Origin: Candidatus Daviesbacteria bacterium
GTDB lineage: Bacteria; Patescibacteriota; Microgenomatia; Daviesbacterales; UBA10151
DNA: 33,788 nucleotides
NCBI GenBank assembly: GCA_016183245.1
Contig: JACPEY010000035.1
Location: forward strand, 1-33,788
Reading direction: 5' to 3'
The translations under genes and the position numbers were made by a program. The notes under the pieces were generated by a model that saw nothing but the letters and a program-made list of their open reading frames with translations, searched no databases and had not been told where the DNA came from. Shown here in pieces: positions 13,681-21,173 of the stretch (its first letter is position 1; each line of letters begins with the position of its first letter).

Positions 13681-14121
13681 CTATTCTTTGCCTCTTAACT
13701 CTTGTTCTACTCTGCGGGCGTGATCTCTTTCTTTGATAATTTTTCTTTTATCAAATTCTTTTTTGGATCTGGCCAACCCCACTTCCACTTTAAACCTGTT
13801 ATTTTTTTCATATATTGAAACAGGCACTAAAGTTACAGATTTTCCGGATACTTTACCAATAAGTGAACTGATTTGATGTTTATGTAAAAGCAGTTTCCTT
13901 GATTTTTGAGCATCATATTCTTTATCTGCAGCCTGATTATACCGGGGGATATTGGCATTAACGAGGTATGCTTCCCTGTTTAAAATCCTGACATAAGATT
14001 CCCCCAAATCTATCCTGCCGGTCCTGATTGATTTCACCTCAGCGCCGGAGAGGACAATCCCTGCCTCCAATTGCTCAAGGATATGGTAATTATGTAGAGC
14101 TTTTTTGTTGATAATACGCAT
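13681..14121 (-). CDS. smpB: SsrA-binding protein SmpB
   Basis: A 146-residue full-length SmpB. NKKALHNYHILEQLEAGIVL, the signature GAEVKSIRTGRIDLGESYV, ANIPRYNQA, RKLLLHKHQI, VPVSIYEKNNRFKVEVGLARSKK (shown only in part by family) and a basic tail (DKRKIIKERDHARRVEQEL) are all in the expected order. It binds the tRNA-like domain of tmRNA and delivers it to stalled ribosomes; the tail enters the mRNA channel. The tmRNA gene follows directly on the same strand. Confidence 0.96.
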   Translation of the reverse strand: MRIINKKALHNYHILEQLEAGIVLSGAEVKSIRTGRIDLGESYVRILNREAYLVNANIPRYNQAADKEYDAQKSRKLLLHKHQISSLIGKVSGKSVTLVPVSIYEKNNRFKVEVGLARSKKEFDKRKIIKERDHARRVEQELRGKE

Positions 14122-14126
14122 ACTTT

Positions 14127-14263
14127 AAATTTACAATTCTCAGTTTTCAATTTACAATGAATTTTCAATGTATTAATTTTCAATGTTTGACCAAGTCTGA
14201 CTTAGTTTGAAAATTGTTAAATTGGAATTTGATTGAAAATTACTAAATTGGTACTTGAAAATT
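14127..14263. repeat. AT-rich inverted-repeat element B, copy 1
   Basis: The left half is built of TTTTCAATTTACAAT-type units, the right half of their complements (TTGAAAATT, AAATTGG, TTGATTGAAAATTA). A closely similar arrangement is at 31931-32047, and half-copies flank the gene at 20460-20825. It fills the gap between smpB and the PP2C-like gene. Confidence 0.6.
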
Positions 14264-16148
14264 ATTTCAAGTCCACTTGAAATATCTTACTCCCCTCAAG
14301 CAAATATATCTTCTTCCCAATCTCATCCACCACCAAATCCGTAATAGTTGCAAACTTGCTGCCTGTAATTTGCTCTTTATAACTGCCTGTCTTAGTTAAT
14401 ATCAAAATCCGGGAATTTCCGGAATCCAGGACATATAAATTCTCAGTTTCAGAAGAAACAAATATGCTTTTTGGGTCTTTTACATTTGAAGGCCCGCCTG
14501 CCGGCGAGGCAGGCAGTCCTGCATAAGAAAAATTATCCTTGTCCCCTTTTGTAAACCTTAAAATCTCCCCCCCGCTTTTTAAGATATAAACTGATGATTC
14601 TATCTGCATTCTCAAAGCAGTGCTGAAATCAGCCGTTGTTCCTTTAGTCAAATATTCCCTTTTATCAGAGTAACCCTCAGACGCTGGCAGGTATTTCCAT
14701 ATCTGATTATTGCTTTTATCCAAAAGGTAAATATTGCCGGCAAAACCATAAATATCGGCAATCTCTCCCCAACCTTTATCAATTTTGGAAACCGTGATCA
14801 GCTTTTGACTCCCGGTATCAAGCCTTAAAACCCCTTTATCTTTTGAATAACCAAACACCAGTCCCCCGTTTAATGAAGCAAACAAGGCTTCCCCTAATTT
14901 CTCAGAACCGGCCAGAATTTGATTACTTTTTTTGGCAAGATCTATTGATACTAAAGTTTTTATCCCTGTATCCAAAAGCAACAGTTTGTTTCCTGACAAA
15001 CTCATCTGGTTGGCACGGAAGTCCTTTTTAACCAAATCTAGGTCCAAAAATAGCGGAAAATCAGCTACTTCTGCTTGTTTCAAAATAGTAGATGATTCTT
15101 CTTCTATCTGCTTTTTAAAGTTCTGAGCCTCCCCATTATTTGACTTTAAGGCCAAAGCCTTATTAATTTTATCCTTGGCCAAATCAAGTTTAATTTTGGC
15201 TTCATTAGGATTTAAGCTGGCCAGCCCTTTGGCCCCTTCAAAAGCATCTTTTGCCTCCTGCAAAGTCTGGTTAAATTCTGCCTGCATTTTTTCGTCACGG
15301 CTTAATTTGTATTTATAGCCTGCGCCCAAGACAATGACAACAATCAAGACAACCGCAATAATTAACCTGCCCCGGCCGCTTTTAGGGAAAAAAGACCCTA
15401 ATAATTTAAATAAATTGAATACAGCTGGAAAAACTTGCAGAAGATTGAAAAACTTTTTGGGAGGATTTTCACTTATTTCCTGATCTTCTGTTTGATCTGA
15501 TCCTTGAGAAGAAACGGGAGAAATTTCCAGATTCTCCTCCATTACCTCTACTGCCAAAGCAGCCAGGCCCTGATCTTCTAAATCAGACCCTCCGATTTTG
15601 CTTCCTACCTCTTCTTCAAAAGTTTCAATAGGCAAGCTGAGGGATTTTTCCAGTTCCGGACCCAGAAATGAAATCAGGCTGTTAGTGCAAAGCAAAAATC
15701 TATCACCGCTTTGCAAAAATCCGGAAATAAGCTGTGACGGGGTACCTACTGATAAAAGGGGTGATAATTTCCCCTCGCGTTTTAGGTAAACCTCAACCTG
15801 GCCTTTGCCAATCAAATACAATACCTTGCCGGAAACTGTTGCCAAAACCAAGTCCCATCCAGAAGGTGGTCCTTCTTTGACGGAAAAATCGCCACTGGAG
15901 AATTTAGCCTCAGCCTCGGCAAAAGTGGCATTTAATTTTTCAGTTGCACTTCCTTCAAACTCAAAATAGAAATCTTCCAGTTCAGATAAGGCTTGTCTGC
16001 CTCTGGTAAAAGCATCATCGCAAACAAGTTCCAAAACTGCAAAGAAACTGCTTGCCTCTCTGGTAGAAGAGGTAACTTGAGCCGCTTTTTGATCAGTATT
16101 TAAACCAATTACCTGGGCTATTTTAAGTTTCACTACAATATCCCCCAT
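14262..16148 (-). CDS. PP2C-like pseudophosphatase with TM helix and beta-propeller
   Basis: A 628-residue three-part protein. Residues 1-180 resemble a PP2C-type phosphatase, ending in LQSGDRFLLCTNSLISFL. The usual motif is GD-x-LLLCTDGL, and the metal-binding Asp is replaced by Asn with Ser for Gly. No D-G-M-G-G motif is seen earlier, so it is probably catalytically dead. One membrane helix follows (about 259-281, RLIIAVVLIVVIVLGAGYKY). An extracytoplasmic coiled coil comes next (about 285-345), then repeated strands such as NKLLLLDTGIKTLVSIDL, GNIYLLDKSNNQIWKYLP and ENLYVLDSGNSRILIL, typical of NHL/six-bladed propellers. A PAGG insertion from a palindromic repeat lies near residue 550. It overlaps the small membrane gene upstream by 16 nt, so they are co-expressed. 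Probable role: envelope sensing or scaffolding. Confidence 0.7.
   Translation of the reverse strand: MGDIVVKLKIAQVIGLNTDQKAAQVTSSTREASSFFAVLELVCDDAFTRGRQALSELEDFYFEFEGSATEKLNATFAEAEAKFSSGDFSVKEGPPSGWDLVLATVSGKVLYLIGKGQVEVYLKREGKLSPLLSVGTPSQLISGFLQSGDRFLLCTNSLISFLGPELEKSLSLPIETFEEEVGSKIGGSDLEDQGLAALAVEVMEENLEISPVSSQGSDQTEDQEISENPPKKFFNLLQVFPAVFNLFKLLGSFFPKSGRGRLIIAVVLIVVIVLGAGYKYKLSRDEKMQAEFNQTLQEAKDAFEGAKGLASLNPNEAKIKLDLAKDKINKALALKSNNGEAQNFKKQIEEESSTILKQAEVADFPLFLDLDLVKKDFRANQMSLSGNKLLLLDTGIKTLVSIDLAKKSNQILAGSEKLGEALFASLNGGLVFGYSKDKGVLRLDTGSQKLITVSKIDKGWGEIADIYGFAGNIYLLDKSNNQIWKYLPASEGYSDKREYLTKGTTADFSTALRMQIESSVYILKSGGEILRFTKGDKDNFSYAGLPASPAGGPSNVKDPKSIFVSSETENLYVLDSGNSRILILTKTGSYKEQITGSKFATITDLVVDEIGKKIYLLEGSKIFQVDLK
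14496..14514. repeat. Palindrome variant inside the PP2C-like gene
   Basis: GCCTGCC-GGCGA-GGCAGGC, related to the 20-bp palindrome at 9268 and 24607. It encodes the in-frame PASPAGG segment of a propeller loop. Confidence 0.6.
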
Positions 16149-16369
16149 GCCAAAATGATCAGTCCTATGGCAAAACCGGCATGCAAGATGGAAATAGCCT
16201 TCACAACCGGCGAAACACTGCTGATTAAAGTTTTACTCATCAGATCAACCTGCCTGACAATAATCAAAGCAAATATAGCGTAAAACACTAAAATAATCAA
16301 AATAGCAACTTTTAGAAAAATTAAGGTAACCCCTGAATCAAAAATATTAGACGGGATGGTGGTCGGCAT
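16133..16369 (-). CDS. Small two-TM protein (DUF5657-like)
   Basis: A 78-residue protein with two hydrophobic helices (VTLIFLKVAILIILVFYAIF and ILHAGFAIGLIILAWGIL) joined by ALIIVRQVDLMSKTLISS. The F-A-L-x-V-R-Q-V-x-x-M pattern recalls CPR small membrane proteins grouped as DUF5657 (from memory, unverified). It overlaps the genes on both sides (23 nt with the PH gene upstream, 16 nt with the PP2C-like gene downstream), so translational coupling in a three-gene unit is likely. Confidence 0.6.
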   Translation of the reverse strand: MPTTIPSNIFDSGVTLIFLKVAILIILVFYAIFALIIVRQVDLMSKTLISSVSPVVKAISILHAGFAIGLIILAWGIL

Positions 16370-16919
16370 GCCTCCCCTTTCCGTGTATTTTGTGCACTTC
16401 GTCTAAAATGAAATCTGCCACCTTGTGCGGTTTAGGGATATCAATAAAGTCAATGTTCCGGGAAGCACCTGCTGTTTGTATAAAAACATTACCATAATGA
16501 AAAATAGAACTTAAAATCCCGCCCATTGAAGAGGAGGTATCTTCTATATTCCTGAGTGGTGCCACATCAATATTTTTAAACAGGAGCGAGTGAAAATCTA
16601 CGTCTATTATATTTTTATCAGTCACAATATAGACATTAAAATACCAATATAAAAAACCTTCATAGGTAATCACCAGTACTAACAGATAGTTAATAATTAA
16701 AAATACCAGCGCAAAAGACTGCGGCAGCCAGGATAAATCCAACCTTAAGAAGGCTAAAATAGCAGGGATAAAAAACGGGGCAATAAAAAGTAAAATAGCC
16801 GGGATAATCCATTGTAAATTTGTGATAGGATGAGCTCTTAAAAGCAGCAGAATTGTTTCGTCCGGGTCTTGTCCTTCAAAGCGGTAATGTAGAGGATGTT
16901 CAATATATGCCGGGAACAT
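16347..16919 (-). CDS. PH-domain (YdbS-like) membrane protein
   Basis: A 190-residue protein. After the N-terminal GQDPDETILLLLRAHP it has two membrane helices (IIPAILLFIAPFFIPAIL and FALVFLIINYLLVLVITY, about 39-95). A bacterial PH domain follows: YWYFNVYIVTDKNIIDVDF, VAPLRNIEDTSSSMGG, IFHYGNVFIQTAG, then IDIPKPHKVADFI. The W-Y-F-N-V-Y-I-V-T and L-x-x-I-E-D-x-x motifs are family hallmarks. The role is unknown; such proteins are membrane-associated and often stress related. It is followed by overlapping small-TM and PP2C-like genes. Confidence 0.8.
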   Translation of the reverse strand: MFPAYIEHPLHYRFEGQDPDETILLLLRAHPITNLQWIIPAILLFIAPFFIPAILAFLRLDLSWLPQSFALVFLIINYLLVLVITYEGFLYWYFNVYIVTDKNIIDVDFHSLLFKNIDVAPLRNIEDTSSSMGGILSSIFHYGNVFIQTAGASRNIDFIDIPKPHKVADFILDEVHKIHGKGRHADHHPV

Positions 16920-16948
16920 TAGCCTAAGTATAGCATAAGAGTAATCCG

Positions 16949-18679
16949 CTATTTTTTCTCTATATTAAAAAAGGCAAAGCCGCTTTGGGGAATAGACATC
17001 CTGCCCGGAGCCCTTAAATTAAAGGCTTTTTTAAAATCTGCTCCCTGCAAACTCACACCATCAATAGTTACCTGATTTGTACTGCCATTACCCTGAACTA
17101 CACTGACGCTTGATGCCGAAGATATGCCTCCATATTTGCCGGCTACATTTTTTAGCTCATCCATGCTGTAAGGGTTTCCTCCCCAGCAGGAAGATATTGG
17201 AGTAATCCGGGATGCCTCTTCGCTGCTGCCTTTGATAAGCACCAGGGCCGCATTTACAATATCAGCCATTTCCGTACCATTTAACCAGGGGTTTGACCGT
17301 CCGCATTTATCACTGTTAACGCTGTAGCCCTGCGTGTACCAGGCTTTATAAACCCAGGGCGACCCGCCTGATTTTTCGAAAGATTTATCAACAAAATTTC
17401 CTCCGCCCCCTCCATCCGTAGTATCCCAGCCAATAGCAGGAATAAATACTCCATGGGTGGAAGCATAAAAGGTTACTACATCCTCTATCACCTGCCCGCG
17501 GGTGGCATTCACCGCATCTTTCCAGGACTGGGGTGAATCATCAGCTTTGGATCTGGAAAATACCTGGCAGGCCTCGGTTGTACAAATCGCCTGGCCGTTT
17601 AGTTTATACCGGTAAGCATAGGTCCTGGCTGCTACAGCCTGGGCTTTTAAAGCCTCCGGATGCCAGCTGGAAGGCATTTCCGCAATACCGTATAAATATT
17701 TTTCCTCAAAATTCATTGATCCATAGCCGGAAACATTAATATCTCCACCGGTATCTTTGCTCACCGGTTCCTTACCATAATAAGCTTTTAATATTGCTTT
17801 ATAGTCCTGGCCTGAGGAAGCCCTGCCTCTTGCCCCGTATTGGCTCATGCCTTTCCGGTGCGTATGGGCACCAAAGGAAAATACGGCAAAAGAACCGGCC
17901 GGAGCTGCCTCCCTAAAACCTTTAATAGAAGCATTGTAGTCATCTGCCAGCTCGCTGTCTCCAATGCTGGCAATAAATTGGCCTGACCTTGCTGCCAAAA
18001 TTTCCTGCTGTTTTTGCGAAAGCTCGGCAATTTTGCCGGTTAAATCTGCCTGGTAGTCTTTGGCCTTTTTAATCTCCCCGCCTAAAAAGTTGGCATTTTT
18101 GTCAACTTCTCCCTGAAAGGATGCCAATTTCACCTTATCTTTTTCAAGTTTAGTTTTTTGAGTCAAAAGATCAACTACTTCAGCAGTAATTGAAGAAATA
18201 ATTGACCGGTCTTCCCTGGTAACAGATTGGCGGTATGACAGATCCCTGAACAAATCCCCTGCTCCTATTGAGGAAAAAATCACCAGCAGCGGGTCTGCCA
18301 GATACGAACGGATATAGTAGGCCTTGACTCTTTGCTCCAAAAGCGCCTGTTGCAAAGCCAGCTTGTCTTCTCTGACATCCAGATCCTTTTGCTTGGCTTT
18401 TATATTAGTTGATAAATTGTTTAAACTGGCTTGTATTTGAGCCAATTGCCGCTTTAAAGATTCCAGCTGCCCCTCCAAAGGCTTGGTGGCTTTGACAGAT
18501 AATTGCCTTGCCTCATTTAACTCGTCAATTTGTTTTTGTAAGTCTTCTATCTCATCAGCAAAAACAGTTGGTAGTTGGTAGTTAGTAGCAAGTAGTAAGG
18601 AAATAAAAATAATAAGCAGAAAGAAAAGTTTTCTACGAACTATGAACTTAAAACTTCGAACTAATTTGCGGGCGAACAT
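16949..18679 (-). CDS. SpoIID/LytB-domain protein with N-terminal coiled coil
   Basis: A 576-residue secreted protein. The signal peptide or anchor is residues 1-41 (RRKLFFLLIIFISLLLA then VFADE). A coiled coil follows (about 42-125 and 165-235: EDLQKQIDELNEARQ, LESLKRQLAQIQASL), like the PcsB/CwlO-type regulators of cell-wall hydrolases. The C-terminal SpoIID domain (about 265-560) has GAHTHRKGMSQYGARGRA, YLYGIAEMPSSWHPEALKAQ (the catalytic Glu motif) and AVAARTYAY. SpoIID enzymes are lytic transglycosylases acting on denuded peptidoglycan; here a general cell-wall role is more likely than sporulation. The fusion may combine regulator and enzyme. Its promoter gives a near-leaderless start. 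Confidence 0.85.
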   Translation of the reverse strand: MFARKLVRSFKFIVRRKLFFLLIIFISLLLATNYQLPTVFADEIEDLQKQIDELNEARQLSVKATKPLEGQLESLKRQLAQIQASLNNLSTNIKAKQKDLDVREDKLALQQALLEQRVKAYYIRSYLADPLLVIFSSIGAGDLFRDLSYRQSVTREDRSIISSITAEVVDLLTQKTKLEKDKVKLASFQGEVDKNANFLGGEIKKAKDYQADLTGKIAELSQKQQEILAARSGQFIASIGDSELADDYNASIKGFREAAPAGSFAVFSFGAHTHRKGMSQYGARGRASSGQDYKAILKAYYGKEPVSKDTGGDINVSGYGSMNFEEKYLYGIAEMPSSWHPEALKAQAVAARTYAYRYKLNGQAICTTEACQVFSRSKADDSPQSWKDAVNATRGQVIEDVVTFYASTHGVFIPAIGWDTTDGGGGGNFVDKSFEKSGGSPWVYKAWYTQGYSVNSDKCGRSNPWLNGTEMADIVNAALVLIKGSSEEASRITPISSCWGGNPYSMDELKNVAGKYGGISSASSVSVVQGNGSTNQVTIDGVSLQGADFKKAFNLRAPGRMSIPQSGFAFFNIEKK

Positions 18680-18688
18680 GGCCCTAAA

Positions 18689-18697
18689 ATTCTACCA
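18689..18697 (-). promoter_or_regulatory. Extended -10 for the SpoIID gene
   Basis: Minus strand TGGTAGAAT, 9 nt before the ATG at 18679. No Shine-Dalgarno. Confidence 0.5.
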
Positions 18698-18786
18698 TAA
18701 TTTCCTTAACCATTGACTCCAGTAACTAACCTCTCTTTCAAAATTATGCTAAGCCACAACTGGGAAAATAACACGAATTTCACAGT

Positions 18787-18901
18787 TGTCATTCTGACCC
18801 GCCTCTCAGCCGGAGGCAGTGAGGGCGGGGAATAATCTCTTGTGAATACAAGTCTGAAACAAGTTCAGAGATCCTTCGTCGTTTCACTCCTCAGGATGAC
18901 A
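18787..18901. repeat. Element A, copy 3
   Basis: 115 bp with ends TGTCATTCTGA and TCAGGATGACA. It contains a hairpin (CCCGCCTC...GAGGGCGGG) and the ATCCTTCG block. With the neighbouring direct repeat it accounts for the 295-bp gap 18680-18974. Confidence 0.75.
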
Positions 18902-18924
18902 GAAAGCGCAAAACTCGTAAATGA

Positions 18925-18954
18925 TTGTGGTAAACTGAATTTAATGGGTAAAAA
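18925..18954 (+). repeat. 30-bp direct repeat, left copy (duplicated promoter and start)
   Basis: Identical to 19367-19396. It carries TGGTAAACT, 7 nt, then ATGGGTAAAAA, that is the promoter and first codons of the pilin-like gene at 19386. Here the reading frame stops after six codons. Confidence 0.8.
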
Positions 18955-18956
18955 AG

Positions 18957-18965
18957 TGGTATAAT
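18957..18965 (+). promoter_or_regulatory. Extended -10 for the DUF433 gene
   Basis: TGGTATAAT, 9 nt before the ATG at 18975. Confidence 0.55.
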
Positions 18966-18974
18966 TTAAAAATT

Positions 18975-19250
18975 ATGAAAAAAGCTCAAATTATATCTAA
19001 TCCAAAAATTTTAGGCGGTAAACCAGTGATTGCCGGTACGAGAATTTCTGTCGAGTTGATCCTGGATAAAATCTCCGCAGGCATGAGTGAAAAAGAAATC
19101 CTGCAAGATTACCCCCATTTAACCTCTAAGCAAATCCAAACCGCAGTAGCTTATGCCAAGAAAATAGTGGCCCAAAAGAAAGGTATCGACGCTGCCAGAA
19201 GAAAAGAAATTCCACCAATTATTCTCTATACTCATGAAATTTCTCGCTGA
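18975..19250 (+). CDS. DUF433 antitoxin-like protein
   Basis: A 91-residue DUF433 protein: IISNPKILGGKPVIAGTRISVELIL, shown in family order as P-x-I-x-G-G-K-P-x-I-x-G-T-R, then ISAGMSEKEILQDYPHLT and KQIQTAVAYAKKI, a winged helix-turn-helix-like fold. DUF433 genes usually pair with a DUF5615 PIN-like toxin and act as its antitoxin and repressor. Here the toxin gene begins inside its 3' end (19234) but is broken, so the antitoxin appears orphaned. The pair lies between 30-bp direct repeats. Confidence 0.85.
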   Translation: MKKAQIISNPKILGGKPVIAGTRISVELILDKISAGMSEKEILQDYPHLTSKQIQTAVAYAKKIVAQKKGIDAARRKEIPPIILYTHEISR

Positions 19251-19319
19251 TGAAGATTTCCCAAAACCGAAGGGAAAATATTAAAATTCAGCAAGCAAGG
19301 GCTGGAAATAATCCGTTGA
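19234..19319 (+). pseudogene. Decayed DUF5615-type toxin remnant
   Basis: ATG at 19234 overlaps the DUF433 gene and opens MKFLADEDFPKPKGKY before TAA at 19282-19284. MKFLADE-x-FP is the N-terminus of DUF5615 PIN-like toxins, including the first acidic residues. A second frame reads ILKFSKQGLEIIR to TGA at 19317-19319, which resembles the next helix of the same family. The remaining two thirds of the toxin are gone. Confidence 0.7.
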
Positions 19320-19366
19320 GCATTTTTAATCCCTAACCCCTAGACCCTAAACCCTAATTTCTAACT

Positions 19367-19396
19367 TTGTGGTAAACTGAATTTAATGGGTAAAAA
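19367..19396 (+). repeat. 30-bp direct repeat, right copy (functional promoter and start)
   Basis: Same 30 bp as 18925-18954. It includes the extended -10 TGGTAAACT (19370-19378), 7 nt, and the ATG of the pilin-like gene at 19386, so this message should be leaderless. Confidence 0.8.
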
Positions 19397-20408
19397 TACC
19401 ATCTTTCCAATATTTGCTTTAATCGTTTTTTTTATATTTCCTAATATAGTTAGTGCTGCTCCTTCTATAGCACCTCCGCCTACCGGGGACCTGGATCCTG
19501 GTACAACAAAACTAGTTACCGTGGATGGATTAGAAGCTAATAAGACATATGCTTGGACAGCTAAAAAAAAGACGTGTGCAAGTTTTTGTCTCTTTGCGGA
19601 TCCTTATTCAACCATTGTAACAACTTGCTATGAATCAAATAGTAGCGGCCAAATAACCAAGGAATTAGGCCCTTTTTCAAACCCGGGACTTTATCGTTTA
19701 GATATCTATAAAGCAACTGCAAACAACAATGTTTGTATACCTGCGGGCGACTCAATAATTTCACAAGAGTTTTCTGTTGGAGGGCCTACAAAAACAAGTT
19801 GCTGTGATAGCATTAGCGGCGCTCCATTTTATGACAGAAATAAGGATGGTTGTTATCAAGATCCCAATGCTTGGAATGATAGTGCCATAACGAATAAAAA
19901 GCCAACCAATTGCGAAGGCGAAAAAACTTTCTGTGAACCGGAATCTCTCCAATGCTTTAAAAAGAAAACTCCACTTATATCTGGGAAAATATGCATATAT
20001 AAAGAATATCCCGACTTTGAAGAGAAAAAGAAGGACACAAAAAAATATACTGAATGCAGTTTGGGAGGAGGGAAAATAATTCCAGGTTGTGGGGTCAAAG
20101 ATAACCAGGGCAAGGAAGATCCAAGAGGTCCGGGTATTCCTACTGCCATAGGGTGTATACATACCAATCCGGCTGAGCTTGCCAAGGACCTTTTGACCTG
20201 GGTTATAGGTATTGGAGGAGGGTTGGCGTTTTTGATGATGCTGATGGGAGCTTTCCAGATGCTGACATCAGCCGGCAATCCTGAGACTTTAAATGCCGGC
20301 AGGGACAGACTGACAAGTGCTGTCATAGGGTTGCTTTTTGTTATCTTTTCCATTTTGCTTTTGCAAATAATAGGGGTAGGGATTTTGAATTTACCAGGAT
20401 TTAAGTAA
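19386..20408 (+). CDS. Secreted Cys-rich protein with C-terminal VirB2-like two-TM domain (paralogue 1)
   Basis: A 340-residue protein. The signal peptide is residues 1-24 (IFPIFALIVFFIFPNIVSAA). An extracytoplasmic domain of about 230 residues carries some 14 cysteines, probably disulfide-linked. The C-terminal hydrophobic hairpin (about 270-340: LTWVIGIGGGLAFLMMLMGAFQ, the short loop MLTSAGNPETLNAGRDRL, then TSAVIGLLFVIFSILLLQII) is the same module found in five other genes of this locus. It resembles TrbC/VirB2 pilins of type IV secretion systems. It likely sits in the membrane, with the large domain outside. This is the only paralogue with a large ectodomain. Confidence 0.75.
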   Translation: MGKNTIFPIFALIVFFIFPNIVSAAPSIAPPPTGDLDPGTTKLVTVDGLEANKTYAWTAKKKTCASFCLFADPYSTIVTTCYESNSSGQITKELGPFSNPGLYRLDIYKATANNNVCIPAGDSIISQEFSVGGPTKTSCCDSISGAPFYDRNKDGCYQDPNAWNDSAITNKKPTNCEGEKTFCEPESLQCFKKKTPLISGKICIYKEYPDFEEKKKDTKKYTECSLGGGKIIPGCGVKDNQGKEDPRGPGIPTAIGCIHTNPAELAKDLLTWVIGIGGGLAFLMMLMGAFQMLTSAGNPETLNAGRDRLTSAVIGLLFVIFSILLLQIIGVGILNLPGFK

Positions 20409-20459
20409 ATTCAAACAAGAATTTACAATTTACAGTTTTCAATTTTCAATAAATTTACA
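20409..20459. repeat. Element B half-copy, left of the four-helix-bundle gene
   Basis: TTTACAATTTACAGTTTTCAA-type units run up to the ATG at 20460, which is itself within the repeat (TTTACAATG). The complementary half lies at 20822-20866. Confidence 0.55.
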
Positions 20460-20825
20460 ATGAATCAATTTTCAAACTATTACAACCTGGAAGAAAGAAC
20501 CGCTAGGTTTGGAGAATCAGTTATCGGGTTGTGCAAAAAATTAAAACAGGATACTATCTCTTCACCGATTATTAACCAGCTGGTCCGCTCGTCTACAAGC
20601 ATTGGGGCAAATTACATGGAGGCAAATGGAGCAAGTTCTAAGAAAGATTTTCAGAACAAAATTTTTATTTGCAAAAAGGAATCACAAGAAACTAAGCATT
20701 GGCTTAGAATGTTAACAAAATGTTTTCCAGATATAATTACAGACACTAGAATTTTATGGAAAGAGGTGCAAGAATTAACTTTAATATTCCAAAAAATAGG
20801 TTCTTCATTAAAAATTAAAAAATGA
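20460..20825 (+). CDS. Four-helix-bundle protein (23S rRNA IVS-type)
   Basis: A 121-residue all-helical protein of the TIGR02436/S23-like family: TARFGESVIGLCKKLKQ, then the hallmark NQLVRSSTSIGANYMEANGA, SSKKDFQNKIFICKKESQE and TKHWLRML. Family members form pentameric four-helix bundles. They are encoded in 23S rRNA intervening sequences or alone in CPR genomes; function is unknown. Here the gene lies inside AT-rich inverted repeats (left 20409-20459, right 20822-20866), interrupting the pilin cluster. This suggests arrival as a cassette. Its start codon is part of the left repeat. Confidence 0.88.
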   Translation: MNQFSNYYNLEERTARFGESVIGLCKKLKQDTISSPIINQLVRSSTSIGANYMEANGASSKKDFQNKIFICKKESQETKHWLRMLTKCFPDIITDTRILWKEVQELTLIFQKIGSSLKIKK

Positions 20826-20866
20826 AAATTGAATGAAAATTAGAAATTAAAAATTGGAAATTAAAA
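20822..20866. repeat. Element B half-copy, right of the four-helix-bundle gene
   Basis: TGAAAATTGAATGAAAATTAG and related AAATTGG units, complementary in type to the left half at 20409-20459. Confidence 0.5.
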
Positions 20867-20867
20867 C

Positions 20868-21173
20868 ATGATACCTGAATTACAAAAGCTTTTTGATAAC
20901 CGTCCGGCTCCTCAGTTTAAAACCCTGGGTGATGTTTTGTCCGGTCTTTTAAACATTGTCTTTTATTTGGCCCTTTTCCTGGCCTTTTTTTACCTGATCT
21001 GGGGGGCATTTGCCTATATTTTATCCCAGGGAGGAAAAGAAGAACTGGCAAAAGCACGGGCCAGGCTTACCTGGGCCATAATCGGATTAATAATAACCCT
21101 GCTGGCATTTTTTATTGCCAAATTTGTCTCTGAAATTCTCCCGCCCGGAAAAGGAGGATTACCATTTCAATGA
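20868..21173 (+). CDS. VirB2/TrbC-like two-TM pilin (paralogue 2)
   Basis: A 101-residue protein without a classical signal peptide. After the amphipathic start (IPELQKLFDNRPAPQFKTLGD) come two long helices. LLNIVFYLALFLAFFYLIWGAF is followed by AYILSQGGKEELAKARARL, then TWAIIGLIITLLAFFIAKFV. The L-W-G-A-F...S-x-G-G-x-K-E...A...A-I-I-G-L core is shared with the other paralogues. VirB2-type subunits sit in the inner membrane before polymerising. Its stop overlaps the next pilin gene by 4 nt (ATGA), implying coupled translation and balanced amounts. Confidence 0.75.
   Translation: MIPELQKLFDNRPAPQFKTLGDVLSGLLNIVFYLALFLAFFYLIWGAFAYILSQGGKEELAKARARLTWAIIGLIITLLAFFIAKFVSEILPPGKGGLPFQ

Noticed and set aside
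19331-19357. Telomere-like CCCTAA text
   Set aside because: Three irregular CCCTAA/CCCTAG units only; this is degenerate repeat text in a bacterial intergenic region, not a telomere.
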